In this document: positions 27,401 to 35,145 of the stretch, piece by piece
Layout of the letters: every line of letters begins with the position of its first letter
Numbering within the stretch: position 1 is the stretch's first letter
Source: Merdibacter sp965119685
Lineage (GTDB): Bacteria > Bacillota_I > Bacilli_A > Erysipelotrichales > Erysipelotrichaceae
Length of the DNA stretch: 64,000 bases
Direction of reading: 5' to 3'
NCBI GenBank assembly: GCA_965119685.1
Contig: OZ221971.1
Span: 1,426,001 to 1,490,000 of the forward strand
The notes under the pieces: generated by a model
Told to the model about the DNA's origin: nothing
Seen by the model: only the letters and a program-made list of their open reading frames with translations
Databases searched by the model: none
Program-made: the position numbers and the translations under genes

Positions 27401-28157
27401 TGAGTGTCTTGAAGATATTGAAAGTATGCCACATTCAGATGGTAATCAGATGACAAGCTATCATGTTGAACAGCTTATAAGTCTAATTCAGGAGGCTTAT
27501 ATTGATGACCGGGAAAAATGTACAAGAATTGCTTATCTTGAGATTATGTTTATGAATCTGTTGGATTGGAAGAATATGAAATGCTTCCGTCATATGGTTA
27601 AGCAGTCCCCGGAATTATTTGCACAACTGGTAGAAGGGGTATTTAAAAAGGATCATGGTACAGTGGAAAATCATTCGAAAGATCAGACGTACATCCACAA
27701 CATGTATACAATATATGAGAAGGCCCGATTTTGTCCGGCAGAAAGTAATGGAGAGGTGTTAGAAGAACAGCTAGAAGAATGGATAGAAAAATATAAACAA
27801 CTGTTAATTTGGAATGATCAAGAAAGCTTATTTTCTTCAACTCTTGGACGTTTGTTCTCCTTTTCGCCGGTAGATACTGATGGTCATGAACCATGTGAAG
27901 CAGTCAGAAAAATGATTGAGAAATATGGTGATGAGAAGATGAATGGAGCGTATCGGATGGCCGTATATAATCGTCGTGGCGTATTCAGTCCTTCAGCAGG
28001 AAAAGAAGAACTTAGGATGGCGAAAGAGTTTAAAGAGAATGCTCAGTACTTAGAACTATATTATCCAAAAACTGCAAAGATTTTTTATGGATTGTATGAA
28101 ACCTATAAGAAAGACTCTGAAAGAGAAAGGAAGGATGCTGAAAATGGCTGGTACTAA
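24432..28157 (+). CDS. Giant STAND-like helical protein, candidate defence component
   Basis: 1241 residues; no characterised homologue that I can name. A helical N-terminal domain (1-140) and a short coiled coil (about 145-175) are followed by a nucleotide-binding-like region. Strand ELVFVRG (about 212) leads into SREETIYCVLNELWRL where a P-loop would be, but GK[ST] is missing; a strand NIFVIDEN (about 281) takes the Walker B position. After that, a Trp-rich helical array continues to the end, with no membrane segment. Layout and length resemble STAND/NACHT-type sensors with a dead P-loop. The 3' end overlaps the kinase gene by 14 bases. A weak GAGGAG precedes ATG 24432. Confidence 0.7.
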   Translation: MIELLLNAIVSLGSTEVQNVLTSVGESAVKKFRESQAWKKLIVGTGEFFIKNEQEENSFFEDLELVLSRENLTQIAKELKSDEGYELKHRLYNSLMKLMNKYEIPYEVAETYTIKIIYAVLEQLKIIAPDKYEHYFLQEWKDEQESSFLELQNRIEKMSNELAIYNREQVAIASSGQMDIELRRKTQNPSIGIEFFIVDDEHFQDEFEDQRYEELVFVRGRSREETIYCVLNELWRLNDKRPIYIVKNIESWNKLHVLENEGNVYIPWFYAEEIVAIENNTNIFVIDENTPVFNKSVLELRPRTRDTLSRCLKEAGMEYDKAYALLADTHGLYAQIKKQLFRGEYLKIPSWMERVSDRAKKTCLLIGSWEEIEGDKLIIESLYGDSYDRFLEEVLPYAKGEDPLLYMIMRNGSISYYLASTENIWSYLNVLTNEKIWQSFVMAAYEVINESENLFTYDSRERLIAQFKGEKLFWSETIRKGMLKTLLIKGAYQNDEETQLTLNKLVSGVLNCVKTEKQWIYISKFWSELCEISPEVTLGRLENELNKDTGLLCLFQNQSSDFLFGRNAYIDILWGIEQFLCQTDYFWWAFRWLLKLDSYHFEYKSNSPKDIFSKIFCTWMNFSSLRTAEEKIEAAKIAFDIDYNNTWEYLYSAIDNSGRSMFGELSSPKYRKYEKTQTTTVAEMRKAHLGYFELLIKHMDFSVDRWKKIIDLSDELPEELSKNVFEQLLYELGQMSDEEVMRIKNGLRHLIYKHRYFSSSDWSMPEEKIVEYEKLLDKINIKTPEYEYSYLFVSNHDYPLLHPVPYNQNGKSDDNESATQKLIQDKLAEFQSCDYDLTVLAKVCTQESYSTLGNYLAKYWNDGKWDFATFKKLLVAQESGAIAIDYLRSLENSEFLPCDTIIEDLSNHGYSAEILADVYRIEAHRTKEIPLVTFAPEPIKKEFWKNRFYCDEYNKSWALVECKKNATLDVYLEQVHLIHYQNPLSAEQIFECLEDIESMPHSDGNQMTSYHVEQLISLIQEAYIDDREKCTRIAYLEIMFMNLLDWKNMKCFRHMVKQSPELFAQLVEGVFKKDHGTVENHSKDQTYIHNMYTIYEKARFCPAESNGEVLEEQLEEWIEKYKQLLIWNDQESLFSSTLGRLFSFSPVDTDGHEPCEAVRKMIEKYGDEKMNGAYRMAVYNRRGVFSPSAGKEELRMAKEFKENAQYLELYYPKTAKIFYGLYETYKKDSERERKDAENGWY

Positions 28158-29481
28158 TATCTCTTCCAGAATAGGTTCGAAGGTGATAGGAAAATATGGG
28201 ACATATCTCATCAAGAAAAAAATAGGAAATGGTGGAAATGGCGTTGTTTTTGTTGCAGACATTATTGAGGGAGGTGATTTGTTACCGCAAAAAAGAGATT
28301 ATGCTATCAAATTTTTGGACGTAACATTGAATGAAGAGAAAAAACTAGAAAAGAGAAAGCTGCGATTTAGAAAAGAAATTGAAACAGTTCTTTCTTTTCA
28401 GGATAAAGTTAGCGGAATTATTCCTATATATGATACTTCGGTATATTGTGAAGAAGAACCAGATGTATTATGGTATCTAATGCCAAAAGCAGAACAGTAT
28501 AATCCACAAAAATTTTCTGTTTTGCAAAAAATGGAGCAGATGTTTGAGCTGGGGAATTGCATAAGGCAATTACATAAACTTGGCTTTGTACACAGAGATA
28601 TTAAGCCAAAGAATCTTTTGCTATTCGATGGGCAATTATGTTTATCTGATTTTGGACTTGTTAGGAATATTGCTGATACAGATGAACACATAACAGAAAT
28701 GAATGAGCCTCTAGGTCCACGGGCGATTCGTCCACCTGAATTTCAGTCAGTTGAGGAAATTGCTGATGTAGATTACCGGAAATCTGATGTTTATTTGTAT
28801 GCAAAAACAATTTGGATGGTGCTTAATTGTAATAAAAATGGATTTTTGGAAGAATATTTGAGAAATCGTAGCGCTGTTTATATTGATAAAGATAAGTTTC
28901 AAATTGAAACGGTGGAACCCTTGCATCGTTTGATGGAGGAGGCAACGAAACATAATTATTGGGAAAGAATTGATATTGAAGGTTGTTTGAGTTATATAGA
29001 AGAACAATTAAGGATAATAAGAGGAACCATGCCTCGTCAAACTTTGATGGATTTGAAATATAATGAACAGGTAAAACATAATAGTTTTAGTATTCCTCCA
29101 GATGAACAGATATATAAAGGACCCGACGCAATTTTGAAAATACTTAATAGTATGGCATATACTGTAGGTCTAGTTTTTGTCGATGCAGAAAAAGAATCTA
29201 TGCCTCTTCCTTTGAAAAAAGCAAGATATGTTGAGGGTAACCTTTATGAAATAGAAATACTTAATCCGTATTATGGGGGAAGAAAAAAGGTAATAGAAAT
29301 TGCACTTGATGATATCTGTTTGAAAAGGGATCTGACATATATTCTTCACTCTGTTACGTTTTCGTTTGATGAAAAGCCAGTACCATTGTTTAGCCGAATC
29401 AGAGATGGTCTAGGGAACGGATATAAACGTATTAGCTTAAATAATAATTATTTAATCAGAATGACAAAGCTGACTGGATAG
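28144..29481 (+). CDS. Serine/threonine protein kinase with novel C-terminal domain
   Basis: 445 residues. The Hanks-type kinase domain (about 18-310) is complete: glycine loop GNGGNG (28-33), Lys56, alphaC Glu near 80, HRDIKPKN (His150-Asn157) and DFG (169-171), with RPPEF as the APE equivalent. A basal activation loop could be phosphorylated. There is no membrane helix and no PASTA domain, unlike housekeeping PrkC at 49862. About 150 C-terminal residues form a probable beta-rich unknown domain. ATG 28144 lies nine bases after GGAAGG and inside the preceding gene, so the two proteins are made together and probably interact. Confidence 0.88.
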   Translation: MAGTNISSRIGSKVIGKYGTYLIKKKIGNGGNGVVFVADIIEGGDLLPQKRDYAIKFLDVTLNEEKKLEKRKLRFRKEIETVLSFQDKVSGIIPIYDTSVYCEEEPDVLWYLMPKAEQYNPQKFSVLQKMEQMFELGNCIRQLHKLGFVHRDIKPKNLLLFDGQLCLSDFGLVRNIADTDEHITEMNEPLGPRAIRPPEFQSVEEIADVDYRKSDVYLYAKTIWMVLNCNKNGFLEEYLRNRSAVYIDKDKFQIETVEPLHRLMEEATKHNYWERIDIEGCLSYIEEQLRIIRGTMPRQTLMDLKYNEQVKHNSFSIPPDEQIYKGPDAILKILNSMAYTVGLVFVDAEKESMPLPLKKARYVEGNLYEIEILNPYYGGRKKVIEIALDDICLKRDLTYILHSVTFSFDEKPVPLFSRIRDGLGNGYKRISLNNNYLIRMTKLTG

Positions 29482-30064
29482 TTGATTTTCCTTAGGGGAT
29501 TTTTGGAATATGTAGTTTCACGAAATTTTTTATTAACAAATAGCTGAAATACAATTGAAGCAAATGAACAATGGAATTTTGTTCAAATGGATATGAGGAG
29601 GATTTTAGGAAATTCCAGAGGAATGATAACCTAGCTGATTAGTAATAATTTTGCACAAGATTTCGTGGGAATCTGTTAATACCGTTGAATTAGATGCAAG
29701 GATGCAGAAAAGATCGTATTGCATTTAGCACCGCGTGAAGATGCGGGGATGTGTGGGAAGAAATGAGCGTTTCTCCTCGTAAACAGCGTCCGCTGGTATA
29801 GCGATGGCTGTCTAGGATCGTTTCTCAGCAATAAATAAATGGAATAAAGCGTGGAGGGTGTCAAAAGCTTGGCTTCGTCTTGTTGTGATCAGCGGGCGCG
29901 GCAGAAAGCTTTTGACCTTTTGTTTATCATAGGTGGACGATCTATGGGTTTCGCCGGCGGCGAGCCACAGAGAAAATGATGTCAGCGGCGGGGATCAGTT
30001 TTTTACACTCGTTTGGAAAGGGAAGGGTGGCGCGGTTTTGGCGTTGTGTCTTTTGCCGTCATTC
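29482..30064 (+). other. Gene-free interval at the island's right edge
   Basis: A+T-rich to about 29690, then core-like composition. No coding region is supported. GTCAAAAGCTT (29860-29870) is the exact reverse complement of 29906-29916, followed by CTTTTGTTT. This is terminator-like but has no gene before it, so a small RNA could end here. Confidence 0.4.
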
Positions 30065-30093
30065 TTTCCGGTTTTGCCTTCGCATGCTATAAT
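30065..30093 (+). promoter_or_regulatory. Promoter upstream of 30115
   Basis: An extended -10 (TGC-TATAAT, 30088-30093) with a weak -35 (TTTCCG at 30065), 21 bases before the ATG. Confidence 0.5.
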
Positions 30094-30114
30094 GGAATCA
30101 AAGAGGTGATCACA

Positions 30115-30333
30115 ATGAATAGGGAAAAGGCGGAGCGTCTGTTTGCATGGTTGATTCATCGGGTAGAAGTGGCCTATCACGAGGAGATCAACATGGCGAT
30201 GGACTGCTTTTTAGAGGAAACGTTTACGAGGGAGGAATTGGAACGCTTTTTAGAGTATGTGCTGGATCGTGTCAAAAGCACGGAATATGATGCGGCATTT
30301 GACTATGTAAGCAGGGAGCTGGCAAATGCGTGA
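30115..30333 (+). CDS. Small acidic helical protein, unknown function
   Basis: 72 residues, mostly helical, with no recognised domain. GAGGTGAT precedes ATG 30115 and a good -10 lies upstream, so the gene is likely real. It overlaps the next gene by eight bases and is therefore probably co-expressed with the P-loop kinase. Confidence 0.6.
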   Translation: MNREKAERLFAWLIHRVEVAYHEEINMAMDCFLEETFTREELERFLEYVLDRVKSTEYDAAFDYVSRELANA

Positions 30334-31081
30334 ACCCATGCGCAGCTTTACCTTTGAAGTCAACGGTTATCCAATAGAGGCGGTGTATTCCGATCATTTT
30401 CTCAATGAGATCGCTATGGTGCTGATCGATCGATGGCGCACGCTTGCACAGCAGACGCATCAGCGCGTCGTCGTTTTTCTGGCTGCGCCTCCGGCAGCCG
30501 GGAAGTCTACTATGGCGCTGTTGTTTGAACGTCTTTCGCAAGCGGACGGCGGTAAAAGAATACAGGCGTTAGGCATGGATGGGTTTCACCATCGCCAAAG
30601 CTACATCCTTTCACACAGTGTAGAGGTGGATGGGAAACTGGTGACGATGAAAGAGGTGAAGGGCTGTCCGGAGAGCTTTGATTTTGAACGTCTCCATCGT
30701 TATATCCGCAGGCTAAAGCAGGAAGCTTCCTTGAAATGGCCGCTGTATGATCGCCGTTTGCATGATGTGGTGGAGGATGCGATCACTGTTACGGAGGACA
30801 TCGTTTTGCTGGAAGGAAATTATCTGCTGTTGGATGAGCCGCCGTGGAATGTGTTAGCGTCGTATTGTGATGATGCGCTGTTTATCTCGGCAAAGGAGGA
30901 GCAGGTGCGTCAGCGGTTGATTTCGCGAAAGCTCATGGGCGGGATGCCCTTGCATGCGGCGCTTGCTTTTTGCGAGCGAAGCGATCTGCGCAATGTACGC
31001 AGAATTTTGCATTCGGTTGTAGAGGGAGCGGTGACGCTGGTGTTAGAAGAGGGAGACTATCGGTTATCGAGGGGTAAATGA
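30326..31081 (+). CDS. P-loop nucleoside/sugar kinase-like protein
   Basis: A 251-residue cytoplasmic protein of the uridine kinase/pantothenate kinase (YggC/FrcK-like) fold. The Walker A AAPPAAGKST is near residue 53, GMDGFHHRQ near 85 provides the substrate-binding Asp, and VLLEGNYLLLDE is the Walker B strand. These kinases phosphorylate nucleosides, pantothenate or fructose; the substrate here is unclear. The start overlaps the previous gene, with GGGAG upstream. Confidence 0.82.
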   Translation: MREPMRSFTFEVNGYPIEAVYSDHFLNEIAMVLIDRWRTLAQQTHQRVVVFLAAPPAAGKSTMALLFERLSQADGGKRIQALGMDGFHHRQSYILSHSVEVDGKLVTMKEVKGCPESFDFERLHRYIRRLKQEASLKWPLYDRRLHDVVEDAITVTEDIVLLEGNYLLLDEPPWNVLASYCDDALFISAKEEQVRQRLISRKLMGGMPLHAALAFCERSDLRNVRRILHSVVEGAVTLVLEEGDYRLSRGK

Positions 31082-31129
31082 CTAAATCCCTCTTTTTCTT
31101 TGGAATAGCATGGAATGGAGGTGAAGCAT

Positions 31130-31267
31130 ATGTGGGATCAGCTGACGATCAGCTCGATCGGGGTACAGTGCTTCCGGCAGCTGTATCCGCTGGAGGAAGG
31201 ATTTTTTGCCGGAACGATTTTTTGCGAGCTGGATAAGCCGTTTACGGGGGTGTGTGGAGATGAGTGA
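31130..31267 (+). CDS. cotJA: Spore-coat-associated protein CotJA (short)
   Basis: 45 residues, shorter than most CotJA proteins. QCFRQLYPLEEGFFAGTIF followed by ELDKPF matches the CotJA core. GGAGGTGAAG precedes the ATG strongly. It is followed with an 8-base overlap by cotJB, giving the conserved cotJABC order. It is expected in the spore coat layer during sporulation, under mother-cell control (known for B. subtilis; no sigma-E-type promoter was identified here). Confidence 0.82.
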   Translation: MWDQLTISSIGVQCFRQLYPLEEGFFAGTIFCELDKPFTGVCGDE

Positions 31268-31514
31268 GCGCAATGAACATCTGTTGGAATTGATGAAGCT
31301 GGATTTTGCTGTACAAGAGTGTACGCTGTTTCTGGATCTGCGTCCCCATGATCAAGACGCGCTGAATTATTATTTTTGCCATCTGTGCGCTTATGACGAA
31401 AAGAAAAGCATGTATGAGTGTACGTATGGTCCGCTGAGCAACCGTTCGCTGGATGCGCAGGTGTATGCCGGGTATGCCGCAGAGCCGTTTCCTTGGGAAA
31501 GGTGGTGTGAGTGA
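31260..31514 (+). CDS. cotJB: Spore coat protein CotJB
   Basis: 84 residues. LLELMKLDFAVQECTLFLDLRP followed by DALNYY and the late YGPLS and PFPWERW motifs are typical of CotJB. The start codon lies inside the cotJA end (8-base overlap). It works with CotJA and CotJC in the coat. Confidence 0.9.
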   Translation: MSERNEHLLELMKLDFAVQECTLFLDLRPHDQDALNYYFCHLCAYDEKKSMYECTYGPLSNRSLDAQVYAGYAAEPFPWERWCE

Positions 31515-32113
31515 TGTGGGTGTATGAAAAGAAACTGCAGTTTCCGGTGAATATCACTTGCCCGGACGCAAAAAGCGCGACGGTCATCCTTTCACAGCTG
31601 GGAGGAGCGGACGGAGAGATGGCGGCGGCGCTTCGTTATCTTTCACAGCGTTATACGATGCCGTATCCGCAGCTGCAGGCGTTGTTGACGGATATTGCGA
31701 CGGAAGAGATGGCACACGTGGAAATCATTTCCGCCATTCTCTACCAGCTGACAGAGGGACTCACCGTTGACGAGATCAAAGAGGCAGGCATGGACGCCTA
31801 CTTTGTTGATCACACCTTGGGCATCTATCCGCAATCCGCCGCCGGCGTTCCTTTTGCGGCAAACTATTTCCAGTCCAAAGGCGATCCGATCACCGATTTG
31901 AGCGAGGATATGGCCGCCGAGCAGAAAGCGCGCACAACCTATGATAATATCCTGCGCTTGGTTGACAACGAAGAGGTGAAAAAAGTGATCCGTTTCCTGC
32001 GCGAGCGGGAAATCGTGCACTACCAGCGTTTTGGAGAAGCGCTTGAATTTTTAAAATCCCGCATGAATCCAAACAACTTCTACGCATGCAACCCATCCTT
32101 TGACAAACATTAG
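31514..32113 (+). CDS. cotJC: Manganese-catalase-like coat protein CotJC
   Basis: A 199-residue four-helix ferritin-like protein of the Mn-catalase family. Metal ligands come from GEMAAALRYLSQRY, ATEEMAHVEII, EQKARTTYDNI and REREIVHYQRFGEAL. It is the structural and probably peroxide-detoxifying component of the CotJ coat complex. ATG 31514 shares a base with the cotJB stop; AAGGTGGTG is the ribosome site. Confidence 0.93.
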   Translation: MWVYEKKLQFPVNITCPDAKSATVILSQLGGADGEMAAALRYLSQRYTMPYPQLQALLTDIATEEMAHVEIISAILYQLTEGLTVDEIKEAGMDAYFVDHTLGIYPQSAAGVPFAANYFQSKGDPITDLSEDMAAEQKARTTYDNILRLVDNEEVKKVIRFLREREIVHYQRFGEALEFLKSRMNPNNFYACNPSFDKH

Positions 32114-32171
32114 CATTCACAAAATGCGGGATCTTTGATTCGTACAGGAATGAGGCTAGCGCATTTGCCAT

Positions 32172-32213
32172 CAGTCCTCTTTGCCGATGGAAGCGGTGAA
32201 GAGGACTGTTTTT
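32172..32213 (+). terminator. Terminator after cotJABC
   Basis: CAGTCCTCTT (32172-32181) pairs with AAGAGGACTG (32199-32208), then TTTTT. Confidence 0.8.
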
Positions 32214-32643
32214 ATAGCTGAGCGTATGAGCAAAATAACAAAGGATATAGGAGCCGCAATGGAATAAGAGATGAAATGACAAAGTAAACACTCCTATTTT
32301 TTTTGCTGTGTTGTTTTTGACGGCTTTGGCAAGGTGATCGGCACCCTTTCATTCGCACATTTTTCCTTTGACCCTCACCTTATCATCACCGGTATGCTTG
32401 GCTGATGAGCGCCGATGTAAGACATTGCGGTTTTTGTATCGATAAAAAAGGATAAAGAATTGAAAAAATCCGCATAAATACAGTGTCTATCGACAAAACA
32501 GTAGAATAAAAATAAAGAAAATTACAACGAAATTACAACAAACGAAAGAGCCTGATGTAACGACTTATACAAAGAAATACAGAGTTATGGAAGAACGACG
32601 CTTGAAAAAGAGCGCCTTTTTCTATGTTGTGAAACAGCGACTA
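32214..32643 (+). other. Gene-free interval, composition shift
   Basis: No gene is supported. Sequence becomes A+T-rich from about 32440, marking the left edge of the second foreign cassette. A short GAAAAAG/CTTTTTC hairpin lies at 32604-32622. Confidence 0.5.
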
Positions 32644-32775
32644 TTTCATTTCTGCTTGATTACCCTTAGACTTATCAGACTATGGTTTGTCAAGGGCTTG
32701 TTGCGTAAGCAATGCTAAATAGCACCCTTTACAAATCATGGACTGATAAGTAATTTTTCAAAAGCAGAAAAGAAA
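32644..32775 (+). repeat. Long imperfect inverted repeat (MITE-like hairpin)
   Basis: The left arm has TTTCATTTCTGCTT and, about 12 bases on, ACTTATCAGACTATGG continuing to TCAAGGG (ending about 32697). Both blocks recur in reverse complement in 32725-32775, at 13/14 and 23/27 identity. The 27-base loop contains a small TTGC/GCAA hairpin. It carries no coding sequence and ends exactly at the -35 of the next gene's promoter. Confidence 0.75.
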
Positions 32776-32804
32776 TGACAACATTTATAACAGCATGATA
32801 TAAT
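32775..32804 (+). promoter_or_regulatory. Promoter of the hydrolase-CPBP pair
   Basis: ATGACA, 18 bases, and an extended -10 (TGA-TATAAT, 32799-32804). The -35 touches the hairpin's right arm. Confidence 0.6.
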
Positions 32805-32847
32805 ACAGGTAAAGACAAATTGGAATTTACATAAAAGGTAAAAAAGA

Positions 32848-33591
32848 ATGAACTACAAAGAATACGGAAAATTAAATAATGATGTGATTATTCTTTTGCA
32901 TGGTGGTGGCTTATCGTGGTGGAATTATCGCAAAGAAGCTGAAATGCTTCAAAATGATTTTCACGTTATTATTCCAGTATTGGACGGTCATGCAGAAAGT
33001 GATAGGGATTTTACAACAATCGAAGACAATGCGAAAGAGATTATTGCCTTTATAGATGAGAAGTTCAGCAGTTCTGTGTTGTTAATAGGTGGCTTATCTC
33101 TCGGTGGACAAATTCTGCTTGAAATCCTATCTCAGCGGGCGGATATTTGTGAATACGCAATTATCGAAAGTGCTCTTGTTGTACCCTCAAAGCTAACATA
33201 CTCAATGATTAAACCGGTATTCGGAAGTTGCTTTGGGCTGATTAAACAGAAATGGTTTTCTAAGTTACAATTCAAATCGCTTAAAATGAATCAAGAATTT
33301 TTTGATGATTATTACAGAGATACTTGCAAAATCACAAAGCAAAATATGATTGCCTTTTTGCAGGAAAATTCCATATATTCTATAAAAGATTCCCTTGGTA
33401 TTAGTAATGCGAAAGTGAAGGTTTTTGTGGGAGAAAAAGAAAATAGTGCAATGAAAATCTCTGCAAAAATAATCAATGAAAAAATAAAAGGCAGTTCTCT
33501 TAGAATTATAGAAAAAATGTATCATGGCGAGTTTTCTATTAACTACGCTGATGACTATGTAAAAGAAATATATGCTATTTGTAGAGAATGA
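32848..33591 (+). CDS. Alpha/beta-fold hydrolase
   Basis: 247 residues. The oxyanion region LLHGGGLSWWNY and the nucleophile elbow GLSLGG (Ser about residue 91) are clear, with a late His in MYHGEF; an acid residue is plausible in FVGEKEN. It is a cytoplasmic, esterase- or peptidase-like member of unknown substrate. Strongly A+T-rich codon use marks it as acquired. It overlaps the start region of the CPBP gene, forming a two-gene unit. Confidence 0.85.
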   Translation: MNYKEYGKLNNDVIILLHGGGLSWWNYRKEAEMLQNDFHVIIPVLDGHAESDRDFTTIEDNAKEIIAFIDEKFSSSVLLIGGLSLGGQILLEILSQRADICEYAIIESALVVPSKLTYSMIKPVFGSCFGLIKQKWFSKLQFKSLKMNQEFFDDYYRDTCKITKQNMIAFLQENSIYSIKDSLGISNAKVKVFVGEKENSAMKISAKIINEKIKGSSLRIIEKMYHGEFSINYADDYVKEIYAICRE

Positions 33592-33602
33592 GGAGTTTAC
33601 TT

Positions 33603-34442
33603 ATGAAAAAAAGCAAAGCTATTAAACTATATCTTATTCTGATATTTGCAGTATGCTATGGGCTTGGAGTGATTGAATTTTTCACTGGAATGGGAAATGC
33701 CTATAAGTTTTTGGGCATTGGATTTACATTTTTTCCTGTTTTGAGCGCGTTAATAACAAGACGAATTACAAGCGAAAAAAGCAGTTATTTCTTATCCTTA
33801 AAAGTATGGAAGAATAAGAAAATATGGCTGTTATCAGCAGTTGCTCCGGGAATACTAATTGTGTTGGGAAGCGTTTTATATTTTTTGTTGTTCAGAAATG
33901 AGTATAGTGGTGTATTTGCGTATGGACGGCTGATTGGAAATGACGATGTAATGATTGTTGACAATATTTTTGTGTTTGCTATTGTATTCATCATTGCCGC
34001 TGCACTTATGATACCGATACAACTGATTGAACTGGGTGAAGAAATCGGATGGAGAGGTTATTTACTTTCTTTACAGGCTGAAAAGTATGGCAGAAGAAAA
34101 GCAGTTCTTATAAATGGTTTCGAGTGGGGACTTTCACATCTTCCCTTGATATATTTTGGCTTTAATTACAGCCTTGATAATTTTGGCGCACCGTGGACAA
34201 ATATGCTTATGATGATACTGGTGTGCATGGTGTTTGGCACGTTGTTTTCATACGTCACCATCAAAACAGGAAACTGTATGTATGCGGCTATTATGCACGG
34301 AGTAGTAAATACAATCGGTGAAATGCCGGTTTTACTGACTTATGATATAAACTCAACGTTGCTTGGCCCAAATCCAACAGGAATTATTGGAATGAGTTTT
34401 CTTTTGATAGTGGCAACTTTGTTTTTATATAAAATCAGATGA
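33603..34442 (+). CDS. CPBP-family intramembrane metalloprotease
   Basis: A 279-residue protein with about seven membrane helices. The three CPBP (Abi/Rce1) motifs are present: EEIGWRG with the catalytic Glu pair, FEWGLSH, and HGVVNT. Family members cleave prenylated or peptide substrates in membranes and often give immunity to bacteriocins. ATG 33603 has GAGGAG six bases upstream and is preferred to the overlapping ATG 33588. Paired with the hydrolase, a self-immunity or resistance role is possible but unproven. Confidence 0.87.
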   Translation: MKKSKAIKLYLILIFAVCYGLGVIEFFTGMGNAYKFLGIGFTFFPVLSALITRRITSEKSSYFLSLKVWKNKKIWLLSAVAPGILIVLGSVLYFLLFRNEYSGVFAYGRLIGNDDVMIVDNIFVFAIVFIIAAALMIPIQLIELGEEIGWRGYLLSLQAEKYGRRKAVLINGFEWGLSHLPLIYFGFNYSLDNFGAPWTNMLMMILVCMVFGTLFSYVTIKTGNCMYAAIMHGVVNTIGEMPVLLTYDINSTLLGPNPTGIIGMSFLLIVATLFLYKIR

Positions 34443-34776
34443 GATCGTGCATGAGTAATCGTGATCGATCATCCGGATTTGGAATGCTATCAAAGAAAAT
34501 CGAAAAGACCCATAAGAGCGGAGGTTTTATAAAAGCTTTTATAAGACGTGACTTTGCATAAAAGAGAAGCATAGTATTTCTCATCTTTCATTGATATACA
34601 TTTGATCACTGGTTTTCCTATGCGAAAACACGCCGTTTCCTTTCTCCTCCTTGCTCTGTTTGATCCCATTTTCATACCGAGATGTCCATCCTGGATTTCT
34701 CGCTCCCATCTGCCGGGGCATATTTAAAAGATTGTGTACATTCCCTTGATCGCCTCATGTAAAATTGCGGTTTTCG
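34443..34776 (+). other. Gene-free interval with an 18-bp palindrome
   Basis: A perfect palindrome TTATAAAAGCTTTTATAA lies at 34527-34544. No coding region or T-run terminator is visible. Composition returns to the core type towards the right end. Confidence 0.5.
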
Positions 34777-34805
34777 CTGATGAAATCATCTAAAAGTGTT
34801 ACAAT
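34777..34805 (+). promoter_or_regulatory. Promoter of the phasin-like/ubiB pair
   Basis: An extended -10 (TGT-TACAAT, 34800-34805) with a weak CTGATG -35 at 17 bases. Confidence 0.4.
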
Positions 34806-34827
34806 AAAGATAAGAGGAGGCATGTAT

Positions 34828-35145
34828 ATGATCGACAAATTGAGTGAAGAGATGAAAAAGCTGGTATTGCTTGGCATCGGCGCGGCGGCGCTGACGGTGG
34901 AAAAATCCAAGGATCTCGTCGATGAGCTGGTGAAAAAAGGAGAATTGAGCATCGAACAGGGGAAGGTGCTTAACGAGGAGTTGAAGCATCATGTCCGCGA
35001 GACGATTGACGATGCGAAAGAAGTCTGCGCAAAACAGCGGATGGAGAAGCTGCAGGAGCAGGTGAAAAAGCTGTCAAAGGAGGAGCTGGAGGTTCTGAAA
35101 ACGGCCATTGCCCAGCAGGAGAGCAAGGCGACGGATGAAGAATGA
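34828..35145 (+). CDS. Phasin-like helical protein
   Basis: 105 residues, a long amphipathic helical protein (LVLLGIGAAALTVEKSKDLV, then charged heptads KLQEQVKKLSKEELEVL). It resembles the small phasin-family/YvlB-like proteins found next to UbiB kinases in Bacillota. GAGGAGG lies nine bases before ATG 34828; an ATG at 34822 is too close. It overlaps the UbiB gene by 11 bases. Function unknown; a membrane-surface partner of UbiB is inference. Confidence 0.72.
   Translation: MIDKLSEEMKKLVLLGIGAAALTVEKSKDLVDELVKKGELSIEQGKVLNEELKHHVRETIDDAKEVCAKQRMEKLQEQVKKLSKEELEVLKTAIAQQESKATDEE

Noticed and set aside
28144..29481. Island kinase as a second PrkC
   Set aside because: No membrane helix or PASTA repeats, different composition and context; treated as a distinct kinase.
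32604..32622. GAAAAAG/CTTTTTC hairpin
   Set aside because: Short A/T-only stem likely by chance in this composition; noted only in the gap entry.
34490..34675. 61-codon minus-strand frame in the gap before the phasin-like gene
   Set aside because: No ribosome site or promoter, and it spans the 18-bp palindrome.
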